A stretch of 18,678 bases of DNA from Lachnospiraceae bacterium. GTDB lineage: Bacteria > Bacillota > Clostridia > Lachnospirales > Lachnospiraceae. Positions 14,968 to 18,678 of this stretch are shown in pieces; positions within the stretch are counted from its first letter, which is position 1, and each line of letters starts with the position of its first letter. Below the pieces are notes generated by a model that had not been told where the DNA came from, searched no databases, and saw only the letters and a program-made list of their open reading frames with translations. The stretch lies in contig JAFSYD010000174.1 of the NCBI GenBank assembly GCA_017443685.1, positions 1-18,678 on the forward strand, in the 5' to 3' direction. Position numbers and translations under genes: made by a program.

Positions 14968-16593
14968 ATGAAAGCTAAATATATCAGAACACATCTTCAC
15001 ATCGCTATCGGCGCAATTGCCCTGGCACTGACTTTAAGCTTAAGCGCGTGCACAAACGATACATCGACCACCGGCACGGCGGAAACTGCGGTTGAAACTG
15101 CTGTAGAAAACACCGACGCCGCAGCGGACTCCGGCAGCACCGCAGAACATATCGCTTTGACCGCGGATGACATCACGATCAATGATACCATCGAAAACTC
15201 CGAGGACGGCGGCCACGCGATCAATGTCGACGGCGAGGAAGCAAGCTACAGCAATACCGCAATAGAAAAAACCGGCGAATCCGATGGTGACGAAGCAGAC
15301 TTTTTCGGTGAAAACGCGGCAGTTTTTGCCACGAACGGCGCAACACTTACGATTTCGGAAAGCAGGCTGCACTCGAACGGGACACACGCCAACGGGATTT
15401 TTTCCTATGGTGACGGAACAACGGTAAACGTCTCCGATTCACTGATCGAGACCGAAGGGAACTGCTCCGGCGGACTGATGACGACGGGCGGCGGCACAAT
15501 GAATGCCGAAAACGTGACGATCCATACCTCCGGTAATTCATCGGCCGCGATCCGTTCCGACCGCGGCGGCGGAACCGTCAACGTGACCAAAAGCTATGCA
15601 ACGACAAGCGGCATCGGATCCCCGGCCATCTACTCCACCGCTGACATTACCGTCAGCGACTCCTATCTGGAATCGGACGGTTCGGAGGGCATCGTGATCG
15701 AGGGCAAAAATTCGGTGACTCTGGAAAATGTTGACCTTGTCGCGAACCAGACGAAAACCAACAGCGACAAATCCGACAACCTGCACGGCGTTATGATCTA
15801 TCAGTCAATGTCCGGCGACGCGGCGGAAGGGTTAAGCAGCTTTACCATGACAGACGGGACGCTTATCAATAAAAACGGAGATGTCTTTTTCATCAACAAC
15901 ACCGCCTGCGACATCAATCTGACGAACGCGGTGATTACAAACGAAGATGCTGACGGACTTTTCCTCCGTGCGGCGGCAGCCGGCTGGGGACGGGAAGGCG
16001 CAAACGGCGGACAGGTGAATCTGAACGCCTCCGGGCAGACGATCGATGGAAATATCGTTGCAGATGATATTTCGGTATTGAATATGTACTTAAAGGACGG
16101 CTCTTCTTTTACCGGAGCGATCAACAGCGACGGAGCAGCCGGCGAGGTATATGTCGAGCTGGATGCGGATTCAACCTGGACATTAACGGGGGATTCCAGC
16201 ATTTCCTCCCTGACCTGTGACGCGGATTCCATCGACCTGAACGGGCATACGCTCTATGTGGACGGGGAAAAATATGACGCAGGTACCGCTTCAAAGGGCG
16301 ATGCGATCGAAATAACGATTAAAGAAGGAAACGGTATGCCGGGAGAACCGCCTGCTGACGGCATGGGACCGAATGGCGGACAAAAACCGGATGGAAACGG
16401 AAAGCCGGGTGACGGACAGACCCCGCCCCAGAAGCCGGACGGGAACGATAAACCGGGCGACGGGCAGACCCCGCCGGAGCGCCCGGAGGGTTTCGGTGAC
16501 GGACAGACTCCGCCGGAACTCCCGGAAGGAATGGAACCGGGACAGGCGCCGAATGGGCAGCCTCCGGAAAAGCCGGGCGAGAACGCACAATGA
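14968..16593 (+). CDS. Lipoprotein with parallel-beta-helix-like body and Pro/Gly repeat tail
   Basis: This 541-aa exported lipoprotein has a signal peptide MKAKYIRTH.. with hydrophobic core IGAIALALTLSL and lipobox LSAC, so Cys28 should be lipidated. An acidic Thr/Ala/Asp linker follows. A long Ser/Thr/Asn/Gly-rich region (about 65-430) has repeated V/I-x-V/I strand-like units such as TVNVSDS, TVNVTKS, DITVSDSY and SVTLENVD, typical of right-handed beta-helix or pectin-lyase-like surface proteins. The tail from about residue 454 is Pro/Gly rich with three GDGQTPP units. No catalytic motif is evident; carbohydrate binding, adhesion or wall association are possible. ATG 14968 is chosen because GGAAG lies 8-12 nt upstream and the signal peptide begins there; the frame is open further upstream but without these features. 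Confidence 0.85.
   Translation: MKAKYIRTHLHIAIGAIALALTLSLSACTNDTSTTGTAETAVETAVENTDAAADSGSTAEHIALTADDITINDTIENSEDGGHAINVDGEEASYSNTAIEKTGESDGDEADFFGENAAVFATNGATLTISESRLHSNGTHANGIFSYGDGTTVNVSDSLIETEGNCSGGLMTTGGGTMNAENVTIHTSGNSSAAIRSDRGGGTVNVTKSYATTSGIGSPAIYSTADITVSDSYLESDGSEGIVIEGKNSVTLENVDLVANQTKTNSDKSDNLHGVMIYQSMSGDAAEGLSSFTMTDGTLINKNGDVFFINNTACDINLTNAVITNEDADGLFLRAAAAGWGREGANGGQVNLNASGQTIDGNIVADDISVLNMYLKDGSSFTGAINSDGAAGEVYVELDADSTWTLTGDSSISSLTCDADSIDLNGHTLYVDGEKYDAGTASKGDAIEITIKEGNGMPGEPPADGMGPNGGQKPDGNGKPGDGQTPPQKPDGNDKPGDGQTPPERPEGFGDGQTPPELPEGMEPGQAPNGQPPEKPGENAQ
16345..16542 (+). repeat. Pro/Gly coding repeats in the lipoprotein tail
   Basis: Units encoding KPDGNxKPGDGQTPP and RPEGFGDGQTPP are repeated in frame, with GGACAGAC(C/T)CCGCC as the most conserved nucleotide core. 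This low-complexity linker might span the cell wall and may vary in copy number between strains. Confidence 0.65.
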
Positions 16594-16636
16594 CAGTGCC
16601 GGCTGGGAAGGTCGACAGGTTTTTCCTTTAGACGCC

Positions 16637-16663
16637 CCGCGATAGCGGCATCCCTCCTTTTTT
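16637..16663 (+). terminator. Weak candidate terminator after the lipoprotein gene
   Basis: CCGC-GATA-GCGG (16637-16648) is a short GC stem followed 9 nt later by six T (16658-16663). The stem is only 4 bp and the T-run is displaced, so function is doubtful. Confidence 0.25.
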
Positions 16664-16673
16664 AGAAATCCCC

Positions 16674-16702
16674 TTGACATCATTACGGTTTTACCGTAAT
16701 AT
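16674..16702 (+). promoter_or_regulatory. Consensus promoter of the HTH-Uma2 gene
   Basis: TTGACA (16674-16679) is a perfect -35. A 17-bp spacer leads to TAATAT (16697-16702), four of six positions matching the -10 consensus. The gene ATG is 42 nt downstream. The spacer is almost entirely occupied by the first palindromic operator. Confidence 0.78.
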
Positions 16703-16724
16703 GAAATTACGGAGAAACCGTAAT
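16682..16724 (+). promoter_or_regulatory. Two 19-bp palindromic operators on the HTH-Uma2 promoter
   Basis: Site 1 (16682-16700) is ATTACGGT-TTT-ACCGTAAT, perfect 8-bp arms, lying between and over the -35/-10. Site 2 (16706-16724) is ATTACGG-AGAAA-CCGTAAT, perfect 7-bp arms, covering the predicted transcription start. Their centres are 24 bp apart. Identical arms in two copies on one promoter mark them as binding sites of one dimeric repressor. The product of the next gene has an N-terminal helix-turn-helix and is the obvious candidate. Confidence 0.8.
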
Positions 16725-16744
16725 GGTCGAAAGGGGGTTTTCTT

Positions 16745-17611
16745 ATGTATCCTGCTATGAACCGCTCCCCAAAAGAGCTCATCTCTTTGAATCTACATTT
16801 TTTGCTTGAGCTGTATAACCGCTCCCGCCGTGACGTGTGTGAGGATCTTCGCTTAAGCTACACTACTTTCTGCGACTGGTACAACGGCAAGACCTATCCC
16901 CGCATCGAGAACCTCGAAGCCATCGCCTATTATTTTCGGATCGAGGCGAGAGATTTTTTTATTGAAATTGAAAAGAATGCTCTTCTGGTCGGGCGGCTTT
17001 CGGCCTACGCGGAATCACTGGGTGTCCGCTTACGGGATTCGGATAATCCGCATTTTACGGTGGAAGATTATAACGAGACGCCGGAGGGATATCCGGTAGA
17101 GCTGATATGCGGGAAATTTTTCATTATGGAACCGCCGAATATCAAGCATCAGACGATTGTCATGGAGCTTTCTGCCGAGATACGCAATACGATCCGTCAG
17201 CGAGGCGGCAAATGCCGGGTCTTCCCGGGACCGTTCGATGTGGAACTGCCGACAAAGGAAGCCTCGGTCGTTGTTCCCGACATTACGATCATCTGCGACA
17301 GCAGCAAGCTGACATTCAAGCGCTGCGTCGGCGCACCGGACTGGATTGTCGAAGTACTCTCCGAGCGTACCGCCAAAAAGGATCAAAAAGAAAAGCTCGC
17401 AGCCTATGAAGAGGCAGGCGTCCGCGAATACTGGATCATTGACCAGTTTCACGATTCCATCACCGTATACTCGCTTTCCGAAGCCGGCGGCGTGAACACC
17501 TATGGCATTCCGGCCATCTATGCCTTTACAGATCCTGTCCCTGTCGGGATCTATGAAGATTTTTCCATCTGCCTCGCCGAACTCGACATCGATCTCGAGA
17601 TCAGCGAGTAG
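16745..17611 (+). CDS. XRE-type HTH fused to Uma2-family (DUF820) PD-(D/E)XK nuclease-like domain
   Basis: The first 75 of 288 residues look like a Cro/C1-type helix-turn-helix (LISLNLHFLLELYNRSRRDV, then LRLSYTTFCDWYNGKTYPRIENLEAIAYYF). Residues about 105-270 match the Uma2 family: VELICGKFFIMEPPNIKHQ with Glu119, VVVPDITIICD with Asp179, GAPDWIVEVLSERTAKKDQKEKL with Glu203, Asp213 and Lys217, and AAYEEAGVREYWIID. The PD...E-x-V core suggests a nuclease-like fold with likely metal ligands present, but the cellular role of the family is unknown. Most Uma2 proteins are about 190 aa without the HTH (recalled). AAAGGGGG lies 7 nt before ATG 16745. Two palindromic operators on its promoter suggest self-regulation. 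Confidence 0.85.
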   Translation: MYPAMNRSPKELISLNLHFLLELYNRSRRDVCEDLRLSYTTFCDWYNGKTYPRIENLEAIAYYFRIEARDFFIEIEKNALLVGRLSAYAESLGVRLRDSDNPHFTVEDYNETPEGYPVELICGKFFIMEPPNIKHQTIVMELSAEIRNTIRQRGGKCRVFPGPFDVELPTKEASVVVPDITIICDSSKLTFKRCVGAPDWIVEVLSERTAKKDQKEKLAAYEEAGVREYWIIDQFHDSITVYSLSEAGGVNTYGIPAIYAFTDPVPVGIYEDFSICLAELDIDLEISE

Positions 17612-17626
17612 CGAGTGGCGGGCAGC

Positions 17627-17659
17627 GAGATTGTCACGAGATTTTCACAAGATTGTCGG
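17627..17659 (+). repeat. Three tandem 11-bp repeats between the Uma2 gene and tRNA-Pro
   Basis: GAGATTGTCAC (17627-17637), GAGATTTTCAC (17638-17648) and AAGATTGTCGG (17649-17659) are adjacent units of one 11-bp sequence, about one helical turn each. The preceding bases (about 17604-17627) also repeat AGCGAG. ATTGTCGG at 17652-17659 is inverted as CCGACAAT at 17685-17692 inside the tRNA promoter. Confidence 0.6.
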
Positions 17660-17674
17660 GTCGCAAAAAAGTAC

Positions 17675-17703
17675 TTGCGTTTGACCGACAATTGTGTTAG
17701 AAT
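17675..17703 (+). promoter_or_regulatory. Promoter of tRNA-Pro
   Basis: TTGCGT (17675-17680), 17 bp, TAGAAT (17698-17703). The tRNA 5' end is 22 nt after the -10, a normal leader length. Confidence 0.6.
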
Positions 17704-17725
17704 ACATTTCGCGTTGAAAACAGTT

Positions 17726-17799
17726 CGATGCGTGGCTCAGTTTGGTAGAGCGCTGCGTTCGGGACGCAGAGGTCGCAGGTTCAAATCCTGTCGCATCGA
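17726..17799 (+). tRNA. tRNA-Pro(CGG)
   Basis: This 74-nt cloverleaf has acceptor CGATGCG/CGCATCG (17726-17732 with 17792-17798) and discriminator A17799. The D-stem is GCTC/GAGC with loop AGTTTGGTA. The anticodon stem CTGCG/CGCAG encloses loop TTCGGGA, so the anticodon at 17760-17762 is CGG, reading proline CCG. The T-arm is GCAGG-TTCAAAT-CCTGT. CCA is not encoded. The 3' end is duplicated downstream, as at integrated elements. Confidence 0.96.
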
Positions 17800-17800
17800 T
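17782..17800 (+). repeat. Attachment-site-like repeat, copy 1 (tRNA 3' end)
   Basis: CAAATCCTGTCGCATCGAT includes the T-loop edge, acceptor strand and discriminator of tRNA-Pro plus one base. It is identical to 18027-18045. tRNA 3' ends are standard attB cores for tyrosine recombinases. Confidence 0.7.
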
Positions 17801-17806
17801 CGAACA

Positions 17807-17832
17807 AAAGAGGTACCGTTAGGTGCCTCTTT
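17807..17832 (+). terminator. Hairpin terminator after tRNA-Pro
   Basis: AAAGAGGTACC (17807-17817), loop GTTA, GGTGCCTCTTT (17822-17832): an 11-bp stem with one T-G wobble, followed by a modest T-rich stretch (CTGATTTATATA). It is a probable intrinsic terminator for the tRNA transcript. Confidence 0.65.
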
Positions 17833-17873
17833 CTGATTTATATATACGTGGTTGTCCCTGTGACCTCACAGCG

Positions 17874-17999
17874 GCGCGAACGCCCGCGTTCGGGCGCAGA
17901 GGGCTCAAGGCGTCCTGTGGACGCCTGTTTTGAGCCGACCGGAGCGAAGCGGAGACCGCAGGGCGCGGGTGTCCGGTGGACACCGCTCACGAAGTGAGC
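17874..17999. repeat. GC-rich cluster of four adjacent hairpins between the two tRNA-end repeats
   Basis: In order: CGAACG/CGTTCG with an outer GCG/CGC (17874-17897); GGCTCAA+GGCGTCC / GGACGCC+TTGAGCC (17902-17936), a 14-bp two-part stem; GGTGTCC/GGACACC (17968-17984); GCTCAC/GTGAGC (17985-17999). GCCGACCG occurs at about 17934 and again at 18003. The base composition is much richer in GC than neighbouring intergenic DNA. No credible ORF is present. It resembles palindromic intergenic repeats or a structured RNA, and its position between two copies of a tRNA end suggests it arrived by integration. Confidence 0.6.
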
Positions 18000-18026
18000 A
18001 GCGCCGACCGAGCCGGCAGGCGAGAC

Positions 18027-18045
18027 CAAATCCTGTCGCATCGAT
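18027..18045 (+). repeat. Attachment-site-like repeat, copy 2
   Basis: An exact 19-nt copy of 17782-17800, starting 245 bp after the first copy. As with the first copy, a strong hairpin begins 6-7 nt downstream. It lies on the integrase side, as expected for one end of an integrated element. Confidence 0.7.
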
Positions 18046-18050
18046 ACAGT

Positions 18051-18090
18051 AAAATCAAAGGGTTTCGGCCTTCCGAAGCCCTTTGATTTT
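18051..18090. terminator. Strong bidirectional hairpin terminator
   Basis: An 18-bp stem (18051-18068 with 18073-18090, one G-T wobble) around loop CCTT, with A-tract and T-tract at its two ends. It can end the minus-strand integrase transcript and any plus-strand transcript crossing copy 2 of the tRNA end. Confidence 0.8.
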
Positions 18091-18097
18091 GCCTTCA

Positions 18098-18117
18098 GTT
18101 CTAACTTTGTTCTAACT
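18098..18117. repeat. Direct repeat GTTCTAACT x2 beside the integrase
   Basis: GTTCTAACT at 18098-18106 and 18109-18117, an 11-bp period. Short direct repeats beside an integrase gene and att core are typical of recombinase arm-type or excisionase binding sites; this role is inferred. Confidence 0.45.
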
Positions 18118-18170
18118 CAATGTACCATTTTGCACAATTAACAGAAATAATTCCTTATGATAAATTAGCG

Positions 18171-18678
18171 TTACTCGCCGCTATAGTTCTTCGGCTGGAT
18201 GATATTCTCCATCCCGCTTAAAATCTCTTGTTTGGCTTCTTTATCTTTGACCTTTGCATAGATTTTCAGCGTTGTCTCAATATCTGCGTGCCCCACCCAC
18301 TTTTGAATACGCTTTACATCAAATTTTTCGTGTACAAGGATCGATACGCAGGATGTTCGCAGCCCGTGGAAAGTAATTCTCTGCGGCAATTCCGGGTGTG
18401 CTTTGATAATTTTGCCAAATGCCTTCGTCGGATAGTCGGGATAGAAAAGCGAACCATCCTAATGGTTAAAAATGTAATCATTCACAATATAGGCATTTCC
18501 GAAAAGTTTTCGGTTCTCTCGTTCTTTTTCCTTAAGATGTTGGAACATCATAACCTGTGCCGCGTTCAGCGGATATGTCCGTGCGCTTGTCTCCGTTTTT
18601 GTTGTGTTGAGTCTGTTGATCGTCGTCCCCTTTGTCACCGTATGATTAATGACAAACTGCTTCCCGATAAGATCAATA
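18171..18678 (-). pseudogene. Tyrosine recombinase/integrase, 3' part, interrupted by in-frame TAG
   Basis: Integrases of this family carry out site-specific recombination of integrative elements. The minus strand from the right edge reads in one frame through IGKQFVINHTVTKG and TKTETSARTYPL, a typical catalytic-domain stretch, to IFNH. There a TAG codon (18459-18461) interrupts it. The same frame continues with DGSLFYPDYPTKAF and FHGLRTSCVSILVHE (HxxR box), then VGHADIETTLKIYAKV with the second His and the catalytic Tyr, ending at TAA 18171-18173. Similarity on both sides of the TAG points to a single nonsense mutation or amber readthrough rather than two genes. The N-terminal arm-binding domain and first catalytic Arg lie outside the window. 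It points toward the tRNA, as usual for int next to its att site. Confidence 0.85.

Noticed and set aside
17591..17602. GATCTCGAGATC 12-bp palindrome near the end of the Uma2 gene
   Set aside because: It lies in coding sequence, is not followed by a T-run, and a palindrome of this size can arise from the codons present.
17838..18041. 67-codon minus-strand ORF
   Set aside because: It lies entirely in the hairpin-rich segment between the two tRNA-end repeats, has no ribosome binding site and its protein follows the palindromes; non-coding structure explains it better.

Overview
The window looks like a chromosomal segment of a Clostridia member, most likely a Lachnospiraceae-type Firmicute of moderate GC. 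The evidence is the MurZ-type MurA, a GdpP-rplI-dnaB cluster, strong AGGAGG-type ribosome binding sites, sigma-A promoters with extended -10 elements, and secreted FecR/Big2 and beta-helix proteins. The genus cannot be fixed from the sequence alone.

Left half, 1-8998, all on the minus strand. An operon starts at a TTGCCA-17-TATAAT promoter (8970-8998). It runs through a hairpin leader with one or two tiny ORFs, a two-subunit ABC exporter (581 and 632 aa), the c-di-AMP phosphodiesterase GdpP, ribosomal protein bL9 and the replicative helicase DnaB. Neighbouring genes overlap by a few bases or lie within about 50 bp. murA follows from its own extended -10 promoter and runs off the left edge. 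The first ABC subunit has three substitutions at its nucleotide site, so the exporter should be heterodimeric with one degenerate ATPase site.

Accessory block, 9000-12550. A 215-bp non-coding element with long imperfect inverted repeats (9013-9227) is followed, still on the minus strand, by a frameshifted low-complexity ORF, a solitary HicB-like protein, and an 823-aa membrane-anchored protein with FecR, Ala/Asn/Asp-rich, poly-Ser, Big2 and B-repeat segments. The promoter of this group (TTGTCA-17-TATGAT) carries a palindrome in its spacer.

Signalling and surface block, 12490-16593. A cytoplasmic hybrid histidine kinase (PAS-HisKA-HATPase-REC) is transcribed divergently from the FecR gene. 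It meets a LUD-domain gene tail to tail with the two stop codons forming TGATCA. A lipoprotein with a beta-helix-like body and a GDGQTPP-repeat tail is transcribed divergently from the LUD gene, behind an 11-bp-period direct repeat resembling an OmpR/CiaR-type site.

Right end, 16594-18678. An XRE-HTH/Uma2-nuclease fusion gene is preceded by two 19-bp palindromes that lie on its promoter, which suggests autoregulation. Then come tandem 11-bp repeats and tRNA-Pro(CGG). The last 19 nt of the tRNA region are repeated 245 bp downstream, after a segment packed with hairpins, and a tyrosine recombinase gene broken by an in-frame TAG runs off the right edge. This looks like the boundary of an integrated element, or a tandem or remnant integration, at a tRNA gene.
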